Source: Acanthaster planci (Eukaryota; Echinodermata; Asteroidea; Valvatida; Acanthasteridae). Taken from it: 64,000 nucleotides of DNA. The stretch is taken from positions 4,579,084 through 4,643,083 of the forward strand of contig NW_019091362.1 of the NCBI RefSeq assembly GCF_001949145.1, read 5' to 3'. The position numbers were made by a program, and so were the translations under genes. The notes beneath the pieces were generated by a model. It saw only the letters and a list, made by a program, of their open reading frames with translations, did no database searches and was not told where the DNA came from. Positions 46,013 through 58,595 of this stretch are shown one piece after another (within the stretch, counting starts at the first letter, position 1; the number at the start of each line of letters is the position of its first letter).

Positions 46013-46018
46013 AATAAA
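46013..46018 (+). terminator. Candidate polyadenylation signal of the Ig receptor gene
   Basis: AATAAA followed by an A-rich run about 320 bp after the stop codon. It is the first clear canonical hexamer downstream. Confidence 0.45.
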
Positions 46019-47978
46019 AAAAATAAAAAAATTATCCTTGTGATTCAGTAATACACTCTACAGTTTTGCTTTAATCCACAACTTTTACATTTCGACTAGG
46101 CTGCTGAGCGAAGCAAAATTGCCTTGCTGTGGCCAAAGCCATATCAATAACCGTGCTTAAATACATCGAAATTTGATTGTATATAATTATACATGTACAT
46201 ACATTTTTACCACCATTAATCGGAAATCGTTAAGGCTGTATGTATTGCTAACGAATAATTCATGACTGATTTACGTGCAGACTTATTCTGATAACAATAT
46301 TGCATACGTTCGTTTTACCATACACCATGAATATTATCAGTTGTCATAACAAATCCAGGCATGATCGATATGTAGGAGTACCACCCTCTTTTCAAAGGTA
46401 TGTCAGTTGACGGTCAAGGTCAGTGTAAAGGGTTTCTGAGATACCGTGCGCACAGATGTATTTGTTCAAAATGCACTTGGCAACAGATTAGGCGATTTGA
46501 TCCTGGAGAGGAAACACGTTCACATATTTTGTAAACTGATCCATAATCGCATGTACGTACCAGTTGTTTTTACAAGTGTTCGGTAATTCCGTTATATCCG
46601 CGAAAACACTCTGAAAGAGTCTATTTGAGTGGGTTACTTTCTACGAGTACTTTACTCGGGCGACAGTTCCATCAACGATAGCTTCACGAAGCACACGCGC
46701 AGGAGACTGTCCCGGGTTTATTGAAAGGGTTACATGTACAAATGTACGAATGCTCACTGGGGGATTTGCCATAACGTGCCAGCCGCTACTTTTGCTGTCT
46801 ACCAGGCGCTGCAGGCGAGGATCCCCGCACAGTCAACTCTTTCCCAAGTGGAGTTCACATTCTTGATCTGTAATATGATCGAGTTTTGGATGCCTGGATA
46901 ATTACAAATGTGTTCACTGAGAATGTTTCAAAAGTGTATATCTTACGGCCAAGAAGTGAGCCTATTTATTCTTCAGTTTAATAATTCTTTGCAGCTGATT
47001 GGTCCAAGAGTATGAAAGAAAAGCTTCCAATGTCCATGTTCGGAGAGAATTGATAATTAACTGTATATTTCATAAACAGAAATGCATCACTTTGTTTTCT
47101 TCACGAAAGAGTAAAGTGCTGCATTCGTATTTATTCATCTATCAATTAATGTTATTTATGGCTTAAGAAATTTCGTACTGCACATAAGCGTATGTGTATA
47201 CCTACTAATTTTGTACACTGACCTGACAACTTTCCTTATTTTAATTTACCATCTCCTTTTTATTTGAACTTTAATTTCTTTAAAATTAAGTCCATCATAT
47301 TTGTTAATCGATATACAAGTAGATGTATTTTGTTAGAATAGTCAGTGCAAGTCCTACCCCGAAAATCAGTTTGTAGAAAATATTACAAAATATTACATTG
47401 AGCTTTTGAATGTATTGTTTCTTGCTTCCTAACTGTACGTGTATACATCAGGCACTAATAGTGTTTATGTATACTAATTGACCATTTTTCTTTTAACGCC
47501 AGGTTATTTTACTTGTGTACTAGTTTTTGTAAACGAAGCACGTTCAATAGTACCGTAGGATTTTTATCAATGTACAATGTATTTTGTTGGGACAATAAGT
47601 GCAAGTACGACCCTAAGGTTAACTTAAACAAAATTTCACAAAGACATGGAGCTTTTGAACGCCAGAACACAGACATGAATAATCAGTTTAGAAAAGCAAC
47701 TATCAAGGCCGTCAAATAGACATTAGTTTTCTGTAAGTTGGAGTAATAAGTTTAACTTGCGAAGATATAGAGGTATGTACATGTAGACACAATCGGAACA
47801 TAGGTTTATTTTTCGAATTGGTGAGTGAATTTATGCGTCTTGAGTTCTATGAATGTTTCCACTCAAATCTCTAAAGCGATTTTGCCTTCGTAGCCACATT
47901 GCCTTGTTGCGTCATACTCTTCATAAAAGCGCTGCGTAAAGTAAAACCAAGATGCCTGAAGGGGTTTGTTATTTCAGG
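46019..47978. other. Intergenic, no gene seen
   Basis: AT-rich, with scattered ACATGTACAT-type words. No exon supported. Confidence 0.4.
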
Positions 47979-48141
47979 AATACGGGTGTTTCAGAATAGT
48001 GCGTCTCCAAGAGTTTGGCCAATCATAGAGCACGAAATCTGTCGACCCTATCCAAAACGCGCGTTGGGTCGACAGATTTCGCGCACTGTGATTGGTCAAC
48101 GAGTTGCAAACTCTTGGAGGCGCACTTTTGTGAAACACCCG
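47979..48141. mobile_element. Palindromic MITE family 1, copy C
   Basis: Starts AATACGGGTGTTTCAGAATA then GTGCGTCTCCAAGAGTTTG. It ends CTCTTGGAGGCGCAC then TTTTGTGAAACACCCG, the inverted form. The central GGGTCGACAGATTTCGCGCA matches copy A, and the left arm carries a small internal deletion relative to it. About 105 bp downstream (48246-48262) is a lone MITE family 2 terminus, TTCGGACACGGCCT. Confidence 0.75.
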
Positions 48142-49227
48142 ACTGCTGATCACTTGGCTACGGCTGGAAATTACGCACGTGTCTATGGCAGTGGCTGCGG
48201 CCAGTTCCCATTAAGTCGTGTGTAACTTCCGGCTGTAAAGAAGTGATTCGGACACGGCCTAACTTTCTGTTTGTTACGGGCGTATATATGCTACATACAA
48301 GTGTACTCAGTCGCTGCTAACCGAATTTTCTTTAAGTTTAAAACTACAAATTTGCATAACATTACTGGCAACAGGGATGGAGCAATTGAGAACTTTTAGG
48401 CCTAGCCTACATGTTCCACGGGGGACCTCGATTTTCATTAAGCCAATATAATGAACGAAAGCGGGAACATGCATTGCTACTTTCAATTAAAAATTGAAAA
48501 TCTTAGCTTCAGCTGCAGGAGGGTTGGTCTTAATCGGCTGAAAACTTCACTATCGTAATTTATTTGGGAAAAGTGACAGTTGAACAAATTTAAAGAACAT
48601 TTTCACCGCAGCATTTTTGTATCAGCCTTCATTTCTGTGGGTTTAATTTCAAAGGTTATCGGTTTAAGTATCAATTCCCAAATGCTTTCTATGTTGTTGG
48701 CTTAAAGTAATTTTCCATCAGCAGGGTCGCACTAATATTCGCAATAAAACGCAAAAATGAAGGTGGCAAATATATCTCGCTGATTTATGCCAGTTCAGAC
48801 TCCGTATAGTAGAAGTCTGTCAATCAAGGCAAGTTAAAATCATCAGACGAACAAAGAGTTTGCATTGAAATAAAAAGGTAATGGCAGTGGTTCAATACAT
48901 TCTTGCAAGTGACTGTCCTCCACGTTAAACGATGCATTTGAATAATTTAGAGAGTTCTGTTCCCCATTCCCTATTTGGCTGATGTGGGGGGCGTGTCCCA
49001 CAGACAGGTCGACCAATACACTGTACAATGTACAGTAGGCCTACATGTAAATATAAAGGATTAGATTTGTGAAGCTTTGCATCCGGCTCTGACTTCAACA
49101 AAGGTTTGAACATTTTGATTTACACGTACATAGTTGTTTTGTTGGCATCGTGACCTGGGCACACTAATGAAAAGAGTATTGAAGTTAAGCTTTTTATTGC
49201 CAAGGGTTTCTTTTATCACGGTACGAG
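48142..49227. other. Intergenic, no gene seen
   Basis: Apart from the isolated family 2 terminus near 48250, nothing was recognised. Confidence 0.4.
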
Positions 49228-49239
49228 AAGCATTACTTT

Positions 49240-49339
49240 TTTTTCAAGATGTATTTTTGCGTTGGGGAGATGTTAATTATATATAACAGGTTTTGCCCTT
49301 ATATACGTTGGGTAAGGGCAAAACCTGTTATATATAATT
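49240..49339 (+). mobile_element. Rearranged SINE with inverted tail and target duplication
   Basis: It begins like the 18.9-kb SINE (TTTTCAAGATGTATTTTTGC then GTTGGGGAGATGTTAAT). In place of the B-box body it carries the tail in inverted orientation, followed by the normal tail. The result is perfect 28-nt arms (49274-49301 and 49313-49340) around an 11-nt loop. A 12-bp duplication AAGCATTACTTT flanks it (49228-49239 and 49340-49351). The duplication and inversion suggest a template-switch or twin-priming-like insertion. Confidence 0.68.
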
Positions 49340-49351
49340 AAGCATTACTTT

Positions 49352-50639
49352 ACCACATCCGTGGGAATACTGAACTGTTTACTGCGAATGCAGTTTACTT
49401 GCTGGCGTTCTTTCATATCAACGGCCTTCAACTATTTCACGTGGGAGTCAACATCGGGTTTCTGTTTGGCGTTCATTTTGTGTTGCTCCGCTTTGCGTGT
49501 GCGGGAAATGATTTCGGATTGAGCCCAATTGTGTGCTTGACCTCACTGTTTTCACATCAAAGCTAACAATCTGGAACAGCAATAAATGTGTTGAGCATGT
49601 TTTCGCTCATCCGACAATGCTATTTTTTTTACTCGAGATTATTTCCCTTCAAGATCAATCTGTTCTTCCTTTCTCCTTTGAGTTTCCACAACCTAGGTTT
49701 TTTTGATGATTGGCGTGTTGTAATCCACCGTTATGTTGCGTAACTATACACATTCAAAGTTACCCTTTAATCGTGAAATATAGAGCTATCTCTATTGGCA
49801 GGAGAAGAACCTCTACTTCGGATTAAATGTCGCCATGTCAAACCGTACAGGAGGGCGGGGTTGTCTCGGCTTTCGTCTCCCTTCCTTGATTTTTTAATCC
49901 CTTAATTTGAAGTTGACGGCTTCGTAATAACTCCCACGCGCATATTGCTACCGGAACATCCAACTATGTACATGCACATACATCAACCCAAAGATTGAGC
50001 TATCATTCATTTAATTTGAAGCAGACAAGTGGTTTCGATGTCAAAGAAGAAGCCGGGCAGGCCTAAATGTACTGGACAAAAGCCTCAGCGTTTACCGGTT
50101 GATGGTCTGTCAATATACAGGGTGTCTTAAACAGCAGGAAACCGAGATGAATTTGTTCGCTTCTTTAATGTGACCGGTTATTTTGATAAATGGTTTTATT
50201 GTGATGTCCTCTTTCAAACGACAACAAGAAATTCAAACTTCCGTCACAGATTACTGAGCACAAACTGGTTTTATGGACCAAGTCAGAAATGGCTTTGCGG
50301 CAAATAGCTGTTTTGATGTTGAATTCGTATTGTCCAGAGATGGCTTTTTTTAATCAGAATTAAGTCATGTTCGCTAGAATCTCCAAAATGCATGTTAATC
50401 ATTTTAAGGCGACGAGAACAAGGGAAGAAGTTTGCGTTGAAATGGGGGCATGCTGAAGGACAGGTTGGGATGTGGCAAGAAGAATATATGCCAGTCCATT
50501 CGCTTTCAGTTGCCAGAGGAATCTGTCTCGTGTTAGAAAATATATTACAAAAGAGGCATGTCATTATGCAGTCAGAAGTCACATTCTCTCAGACAAAGAA
50601 TCATTTTCAAAGTGTTACTGTTTTTTTTTTCAAGTTCTT
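49352..50639. other. Intergenic, no gene seen
   Basis: No supported exon or repeat recognised. Confidence 0.4.
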
Positions 50640-50880
50640 TCATGATCAAGTCCGCGGTTATTTTCACGATTGTTTACATGTTTATAATTCTCGAGACCCA
50701 ACCTAACGGTTCTAGTAAAGATACATTACGCCTTTCAGTACCATTAAGTAAAACCAAGGCTGGTGATCGTTCCTTCAGTGTCGCAGCAGCCAATGAATAG
50801 AATAAACGCCCTCTTTATATCAGAACAATCTGTTAACCAATTTTCAAAGTTGGTAAAAACTTATATATTTGGATTTGTTA
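50640..50880 (+). pseudogene. CR1/L2-like LINE ORF2 C-terminal remnant
   Basis: A frame reads SSKDTLRLSVPLSKTKAGDR then SFSVAAANE, then a TAG where Trp is expected, then NKRPLYIRTI. Shortly after, in another frame, comes FSKLVKTYIF. This follows the conserved R-S-F-x-x-A-A-x-x-x-W-N-x-L-P...L-K-x-x-L-F end of CR1-type reverse transcriptase ORFs. It carries a nonsense change, a frameshift and 5' truncation, so it is dead. Confidence 0.65.
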
Positions 50881-51705
50881 ATAATCTTTCATACTTGTGT
50901 CCTCTTTCCTTTTCCTGTTATATTATTGTAAGCACTATGATATAATGTACTATGAATAGCGTATTAAATAATAATAATAAAAAACCCTTAACTGTGGTTG
51001 TCTTTGAATTAATGATTTTGGTAGAGTGCTTGATACTTCACGCTTTGCAAACCTGTGATGGATCTGGTGCAAAGCCATTTCAGACACGGTCGATCAAACC
51101 ACTTTGTGCTCAGTCATGTGTGACAAAAATGGATTTCTTGGTGTCATGCGAAAGAAGACATCATACTGAAACATTAGATTTACCATTTACAAAAAATAAT
51201 AACCAAGAAACAGATTAATTAATCTTGGTTTCCTTTATTAAGACTGTAAAGTGACGGGTCATTCCATTTTTGTGCAGATGCACAAACACGTGACGGTCTT
51301 CACTGGCGATTATATAACTGTTCCGGCTATTCTAGTTTTCTTTATTACTTTTTATGCATAGATATACTGCTTTGATTCCTGGTTTCGTTACTCGGAACAC
51401 GAAAGGGTTGAAAACACCCGTACAGGTGAACTTTGGTCCTATTTGTGCTTCTTCGAGGACATCTGGGAGGCTTAAAATACTTTACAAGGGAACAAAGCTA
51501 TCCCTTAGCTTTTGGCAAACCCTGACGCCCATGCGCAAAAAAAAAAAACATCAAAGACATTGCCAAGGCATTACCACGTTGTGGAGCAGATGACCAGAAA
51601 AAATGACGGTTATTACCCTCATCGAGTTCGAGGAGTAAACTGATCTGGGCCCCTGAAACATGGCTTATTTACTCACGCCAACCGCTGTCATTTTTTTTTC
51701 CACAG

Positions 51706-51821
51706 GGCATGGACTAAACCCAAGTCAGATCCATAGAACTTGTGCTGGAGAGACACAACCTCGGATGTGGTTGACTGATTCACTGAAAATAACGACTTCT
51801 TGCGTAAATATTGGCCCATAG
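51706..51821 (+). CDS. Weak candidate terminal exon
   Basis: A strong acceptor (T-rich tract ending CCACAG) opens phase 1 for 37 codons to a TAG: HGLNPSQIHRTCAGETQPRM then WLTDSLKITTSCVNIGP. Composition is plausible, but no partner exon or family was found. It may be chance. Confidence 0.2.
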
Positions 51822-54468
51822 GCAAATGCTAATAAACGTCATACCGTATAGGAAACGACAGAAAGTGGAAAACAGCGCCCCTTAATTATTAAAAAGTATG
51901 CCAGCATTTGCAAAGGTTGAAAAAATGTTATTTTGTCATTAAAGTTTTGTTGGCGTTACATGTACTATGAAGCACATATTACGGCCATGAACAACGTATA
52001 ATTTCACACGCTCGCTCGAGTGAGTTCGGGCACTCAATGTGTTTTTAACCTTTTCACAAAGAACATGTTTCCGAGATTCGCAGAATGCTAAAAAAAAATG
52101 ACAAATCAGATGCTTTTCATTACCAGCATGCCGCATAACTTTGCAGGTGTATTGACGTCAATGACCACATACAGGAACTTCTTAAACAAACACAAATGTT
52201 CATCATCGGGGAAAAACATCATTCCTCTAACGACAGCAGGTCTAATGCCAAAAATTCCTTTCAACACAGCGCTGTACGGTAGTACAGATGCACTTTATTT
52301 CTGCCTTACCTCTGGGGAGTTTAAAATCAACAATTTAACTTTTACTGAACGCATACAAAAAAACAAAACTAAACTTCTAGTTTATCACCCCTCAGATAAC
52401 TTTTAATTTGTTCTGAAACGTTGTTTACGATTACATATCTATTACACCGTATTGGATTTATAGATTTTCAATAATACCTTTACAAAAATAATCACAACTG
52501 AAATTAAAAAAAATAGCTGCAACTTTAAGTAAAATGCTCAACTTCCGAACATCCACACACATATGAGTACAAATTCAAAAACGAAAGACAGCCCAAAAAG
52601 GGTAACACTTTACTTTGGTAGATACTGAGATAATATAGACTCCATGTGTGTTGAATAAACATTCAAGACATATGCCATGTTAACTGCAACAGAAAATCAA
52701 AAACAAAGAAATAAAAAGGAATATTCCTTTATGTCTGTAGGGGTTGGTCGATCGTATAAGTATTCATAACCAGCTTCTTTTGTGGCAAAAAAAATTTACA
52801 AAAAGGACAAAACACTTAAAAAGAAAAAAATAATACTGGATTCGGAAGTGAACTTTCAGTAAACAGACAGTTCATTAAGTACACATGTACATTATCAGTT
52901 GTCTGATATTGATTTGAATAATTCAGTCCTACCGGTACATGTACTACAATCCTCCTGACCAAGGCCAGGCATATTTCAACACTAAAGACTTCAGGACTAT
53001 GCATGGTTGACGCATATTTCTTTTATCGAATTGTCATATATGTACATATTATTCAGAACATTATGATAGACAAATCATCAAGGCACCATACTGATTTGTT
53101 GCACCAGACTGAAGAGTGTGGGGTCTGCAGTGACCATGTCTATTACAAAACACGTTTCCTTTGGAAAAATGGTTAATTGCCAGTTTTGACAGGAGACTGT
53201 TGAAATGTCGGGTTTCCCTTTGAAGAGAAAAATCCTTCAGATGCATGATTACAGCCTTTTTTTCAAAATCTGGTAACCCCAGTGTGTTGTGTAAAAAGAA
53301 AAACTTTGGCATGCTGTAAGTACATGTCTCATACAGATGGCATTGCTATGATGGCAGTGTGCTTGAGGACAGGTGATAAGCGCACACTGCATGCCTCTTT
53401 GACCAATAGGTGGCTTGCCCACTAAACTCAGACATCAACTACATGTACATATACATGTATAAGAAAGCATGTTTGGTGTGGTCCCACCACAGTCACGGCA
53501 TCTCTAGTCTGATTTACCTGGATGGGAATAGAAGCCTATCCAGACCAGATGTATGTTTTTAAGTGTAGGTGACAGCCCTTTGGCAGGGAAACACGTGTGC
53601 ATGCGCAAAACATCTTGCGCGCTGTGCCCTCAGTCTTAGAGTCTTAGCGCACCATGCGCTAAGCTGAAATTTCCTCACCAGCCTGTACAGCATATAACAT
53701 CTGTGGGGCACTATGCTGACCAACACTCAAAGATAACGATTAAGAAATTCAGCCTGCTGCGAGACAATCAGCAGACGAACTACATTCGGTTTGATTACAC
53801 CCATAGTATAACATGCTGTACATTTGTACTATTCTTCATGTGAAGTTTCATGAATGTTTCATGTGCTGAAACCATACTTACAGTAATACTTGGTGCATGA
53901 AATATCAACATTTACTCACATGTAGTTTCAGTAGTTCAAGAAATAGTGGATATTGTGGATATTATTTAAGGTATACTTCTAAAGTGTTTGTTGTGAGATA
54001 TGTTGTTAAGTTTGCTGAATAACCCTGATGATCCAAGGCCCCTTAATGGGGCCTTTTGGGGGAAATGCTGGGAGGAAATTAAGAGCCTGGTCACTAAATT
54101 TATGGTAAAGGGGGAATCTGAATGGTTCTTTGAGAGTAGAAAAAAAGTGATCATAAACAGGAAAACAACTAGTCCAGGCAAAATAAAACATGAATAACAA
54201 GGACAGCTGACATTTTTTAAACGCACCTATAACATTCGTTAAAATATTGAAAAATAAAAAGGTGACTACATTCTTCATGGTCTATATCGCACAGATATTT
54301 CATTTGCAATTCAAACATGGGCAGGGTGAAAAAATAAAATCTTGCCAAGACCTGTGACTGCAGGACAGGTCCAACATTCTTGAAGGGCAAAGGATCCCAT
54401 GTTTGTAACATTAAAGTAATGCATCCAATATTTCATTCCAACATTTAAGACATTAGATAGTGGACACA
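51822..54468. other. BCL2L13 3' flank, probable 3' UTR, and intergenic
   Basis: The minus-strand BCL2L13 3' UTR must extend leftward from 54468. No AATAAA on that strand was seen close to the stop; one lies near 52297-52292. No further membrane-anchor exon was recognised. Confidence 0.35.
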
Positions 54469-55110
54469 TCAATTTTTTCCTGTACCAAAGAGAGCTCCTT
54501 TGACAGCTGCTGCCACTTTTCCTATGCCTGTTTTCTGCTCACCATCGCTATCTTGCTTACTTTTGTCGCTACCACCACCTCGGACATCGGTCAAGCATTC
54601 ACCAGAGCTTGTCAATGGCTGACTGTCAACATCCATCATGGACACTTGGCTTTCGTCGGCAGCGCTGCCATCAAAGGTGAACAAAACCGGCGCAGAGCAC
54701 GTCCCGCCGAGTCCCTCCACAGGGCTGCCATGACGGTCTCCTAGATTGGTAGGGCTAGACACGGAGTGACTGAGGGGAGGGTCGCTCGCCTCTCCCTTGA
54801 AGAGACTGGCCAGGTCCTCGGGTCGCGACTCCGAACGGCTACGGTGCGTGATCTCCCCGGGCGAGGTGGACGGGGGAGGGGCAATAAGCTGGTTCAGGCC
54901 CTCCTCCCCCGAAGACGTGAAGTGGGCCTGTTGGTCAGTGTGCCAGTTGGGGGAATCTACCGGGGTGCCGGCGTCGGGCGACATGGGCTCCTGGGATTGG
55001 GAGGCGTGGCTTTCTTGGGAGGAGAGGGGGATGGGGGAGGCAGTGCCAGATGACAGTTCAGTTAGGATCTCAGTGTTGATGTCCTCCAGGTTGATATTTG
55101 TCATTGCATC
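54469..55110 (-). CDS. BCL2L13: BCL2L13 terminal coding exon (disordered tail)
   Basis: A strong acceptor (TCCTTCCTACCCAG) continues the phase-0 frame from the BH2 exon. It encodes 213 residues, Ser/Pro/Gly/Glu-rich and apparently disordered. These include NWHTDQ, similar to tail motifs of the vertebrate protein. The end is TGIGKVAAAVKGALFGTGKN then a stop. Vertebrate Bcl-rambo ends in a single outer-mitochondrial-membrane anchor. Here only this short amphipathic, Lys-containing segment is seen, with no 17-20-residue hydrophobic span. A GTACAG donor-like site within the last codons could allow an alternative end. No W/F/Y-x-x-L/I/V LC3-binding motif was confidently placed. Confidence 0.85.
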   Translation of the reverse strand, partial: DAMTNINLEDINTEILTELSSGTASPIPLSSQESHASQSQEPMSPDAGTPVDSPNWHTDQQAHFTSSGEEGLNQLIAPPPSTSPGEITHRSRSESRPEDLASLFKGEASDPPLSHSVSSPTNLGDRHGSPVEGLGGTCSAPVLFTFDGSAADESQVSMMDVDSQPLTSSGECLTDVRGGGSDKSKQDSDGEQKTGIGKVAAAVKGALFGTGKN

Positions 55111-56860
55111 CTGGGTAGGAAGGACATGAAGTGGAAGTATTCAGAAAATGGCACGTTACTACAATGAATGTCATCATCCAGGAACTGCTGAGTGTGCTCA
55201 TCAACCATGTCAACCCTGAATCCCTTTATCACCTAATTGCTACTGGTTTTAACAGATATTACTTTGAATCTCAATAGCTACTGCAGTTGTACATGAACTG
55301 GATTATCTGCATAGAGGATACAGAAAAACCATAACCAAATGTATCTAGGCATCTTTTCCATTCTGCTTCCAAAACAATGGTACAGGTTCTAACAGAACAT
55401 GTATATTGGCATTTCAAATTGGCAAACTTGACAGGTGTTAGCATATTCAGGACAGTCATGTAACGATGGAAACAACTAATATCTTCCAAACTAATACCAC
55501 ATTAATAAGGGAATAAATATATGTGCTTGGTCGGTCTTAAATGAGCATTTTTCAGGGATGAGATCGACCAATGATAAAAATAGCTGAAAACAGCTGAAAA
55601 AAGGCAGAAAGAGGCTGAACTGTGAAAATCTCCACTACTTTTGTATGCAGCCAGTGAGGAAAAAAAGCTGAAATCCAAAACAAAAAAAGCTGAGAAATCT
55701 CACCCCTGATTTATGACCAGCTCAGGAGAATGGAGGCAACTAATGCCCGAGCAGTAGGCGAGGGCATTATCGGCATTCAGTCTCATGAGCCGATCTTGAA
55801 CGTTAGTTTCAGATTGGCTAAGCACATATTTATTCCCATTCATAAATACCTTTTCAGTTAGAGAGTCAAACGAGGTCAACACATGCATATGATTTCCAGC
55901 GATTTTGTAATAGAATGTTACTTTCATTTTTCCTGAACACCCCAGTCCATTTTATAGAATATTCATTGTGCAAATTTTCCATTTGGTGCGCATGTGGCAA
56001 ACCGCGTGCACACAGACTCTTGACCAATCAGAATCGATTAAACTGTCGTGTCCAGGCGCCAGCGTGTGATGCAGACATCACTTCTCAGCGAGCATTATCA
56101 AATGTTAATACACGGTCAAGTTGCACGCTGTTGAATAGGGAGACTGGGAGACTGTCTGAGGTATTTATGAATAAAGGAATTAATGTGCTTGGTCTGTCTC
56201 AAATGTTTATTTAAGACTCAATCAAGAAAATGGGTGCGGATTATCATGAGCTACAGGCTAGAGACATGCATCTGAGCTGATCTGAAATGTTCATTTAAGC
56301 CTGGAAATGCACATTGTTATTTCAATTCATAAATGGCCTACCTTTTGGGTAACCAAGCTAAACGCAGCTTTAACAAACTTGTGAACTTCCAACAATAACA
56401 GGTTTACTTCCTTTTTGCAAACCCCCTTCGGGCCATGTTGTGGTACATGTATGCTCCTCTCCATCTCCTTACATGGTACATGACATATTCACTTATTGAA
56501 ATGAGTTGCAGGTTTCAAGACTAAGAGACTCAGGTCACAAGTTTATTCCACATACATGTAAGATGTGACTTGTTTTGGCTTAACAGAAAATGATTACGTC
56601 CATCAGACCTGTTTTGCAATACATCACAGGTCACACCATCAATCAAGGACATTGGAAATAGTGTACAAGAACCTTGTCGCTTATGACATCAGATGGTTTG
56701 AAGAAATGACTTGCGACTTGACTCAGGAGAAAAAGGCTTGCAGCCTGATTTGACTAGACTTTGGGGAAAACGTAATTCTGACCTGACTTGACAAGCAATG
56801 ACTAGGTAACAACACCATGAGCTTACCTACTGTAAGTATCCACCAACATTCTTCACTTAC
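55111..56860 (-). other. BCL2L13 intron 4
   Basis: About 1.75 kb between WG-type BH2 donor GTAAGT and the TTCCTACCCAG acceptor. It contains a nested cluster of inverted-repeat elements (55507-56212). Confidence 0.75.
55507..56212. mobile_element. Nested inverted-repeat elements in BCL2L13 intron 4
   Basis: Positions 55552-55709 form an element with 13-bp ends TCAGGGATGAGAT and ATCTCACCCCTGA. Flanking this, a word of the type GGAATAAATATGTGCTTGG occurs at 55508-55530. It recurs inverted at 55819-55850 and direct at 56160-56191, defining a second foldback of about 390 bp. Between them (55744-55771) is TAATGCCC...GGGCATTA, a separate short palindrome. No coding capacity. These are probably several MITEs inserted into one another. 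Confidence 0.55.
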
Positions 56861-57025
56861 CCATCCACCTTGGTCAATAATAGTCTGAGCAAGGTTCTCT
56901 TCGATGTACCGGACGGCAAAGTTGGTAAGCGAGCCAAAGCCCTGTCCGCCCCTGTTGACCAGCCCAAGGGCCATGTGCTGAGTGAACTTAAGCATCAAGG
57001 CAAGCTGGATGGGAACCCAGAGCAA
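56861..57025 (-). CDS. BCL2L13: BCL2L13 exon 4 (BH1/BH2 region)
   Basis: Fifty-five codons, phase 0-0. Begins LLWVPIQLALMLKF and ends with AVRYIEENLAQTIIDQGGW followed by a GTAAGT donor. The final segment is the BH2 motif (I-I-x-Q-G-G-W as in Bcl-rambo). The intron immediately after the GGW tryptophan sits where Bcl-2-family genes commonly have one. Together with the end of exon 3 (STAPGWYH) it forms the hydrophobic alpha-5/alpha-6 hairpin region of the Bcl-2 fold. Confidence 0.88.
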
Positions 57026-58595
57026 CTCGGGTTAGTGTGTCGGGCCAAATTCAAGGGCATAGCATAAATGTAAGAAACAAGTCCACACACACTTACAAAT
57101 TATATGATCACTTTGAGACATATTGCTGGATGAATCCTGTTTGTCCTACACGTCTTTGCGAAAAAACCCAGACTATATGCTATCAACATGGGACAGATCC
57201 CACAGGAGCAAAGGCTTGCAGATTTATGGCACCAAGTGCACATGACAACTTTTTCGTCAGGATGTGCACAAAATCACAAATTGTTGCATTTAGAAGTTTC
57301 CATCAGGTGCCCAGTGGCACTGGAAATCTGCCCGTCCTCCGTCTTCTCTCACTCTTGAAGGGGTATACATGTACTTGCAAAAAAGTTCATGAATCTATCC
57401 ATTTTCCAGGAAACTGGAACAGGTATTTATGAAAGCTTATAAAGTACCGGTATTGACTCCTTTGAGTTTAGAAGTTGTAGTTCTTTTTTATAATACGAGC
57501 ATACTACAATGCCACAGGATATGCTGCAATCATTGAAGTATATCTTTGGCATTACCAACTGCCAAGTTTAACTTTTAAATGACCACAAGCAAATTGGACT
57601 AGTGACTTCAAAGTAAATGAGCCTCCAAAACCCTTCAATATTCATCAAGTTTTGGAGGATTTTGTAGAATTCCTGCAGTGTCATTCGATCTCCAGTCTGA
57701 ATGCAAGTCACAAACTATTCAAATGAACTACACAGACGCATTCTTAAGCCGTTGCAAACTTGTGCCAGGCATAATAAACAAAAAAATGGTCTTGTGCTTG
57801 ACTTGTAAGCGGCTTTTGTGTTGGTTCTGGTGAAGGTCTCCACTACCATACAACACTGGATTAGGCCTATTCATTTTCAAATAATTTAGTTTTGATTATT
57901 AGAAACCAAATATTCAAAACTCGCCGACCCTGTTTTTACAAAATACACCTGTTAAAAGTTGAAGGGAAAGTGCCGATGTAAAGATGTTTTGCCTGAGTAA
58001 ACGATACATGTACTATGCAGTGATGGCTAGTTGACATTATTTTGCGTGCACCTTTCATTGCATAAAGATCATAACCAATACTTAACTGTTTAAACAACAT
58101 TACAGGCAACTGTTTCACTCAAATACAGTGTGCAAACTGACAAATTGCTATTCAAATGTTTAGTTGATTATATTCAAATATTCAAACATTTGATATATTT
58201 GAAATAGCCTTAAGCTTGCTATGGGGCGGCACACACATCTGGGACTCTCACAGAATGGTGGGTAGTAACTGATGACAACAGCAACTATGGCGACGTACGC
58301 AGGCACCAGCCAGTCAGAGGATCGGTTTCACAATCATTTCTTTGATCTGTACGTACGCCCGTTTGTTGCAGTTGTTGCTACCCACCATTTTGCGAAACTC
58401 CCAGATGTCCACGCAGCCCTATACATGCAGGAAAGCACTGCCAAGCCATTTTTAGTCTACAATGGGGCACTGTCCACAAAGCAACATGACTTCCCCTTGC
58501 ATACAGTAGCCTAGGTTTTTGAAGGATGAAAGTACAATGTAGGTTCCTACAAAGTATGGTTTTGCGTTTGAATTAAAAAATGAAACTCCACATAC
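57026..58595 (-). other. BCL2L13 intron 3
   Basis: About 1.57 kb, from CAC|GTATGT to the acceptor CCGAG at 57026. No nested gene recognised. Confidence 0.7.

Noticed and set aside
54766-55129. Gly/Arg/Trp-rich plus-strand ORFs
   Set aside because: Antisense to the Ser/Pro-rich terminal exon of BCL2L13.
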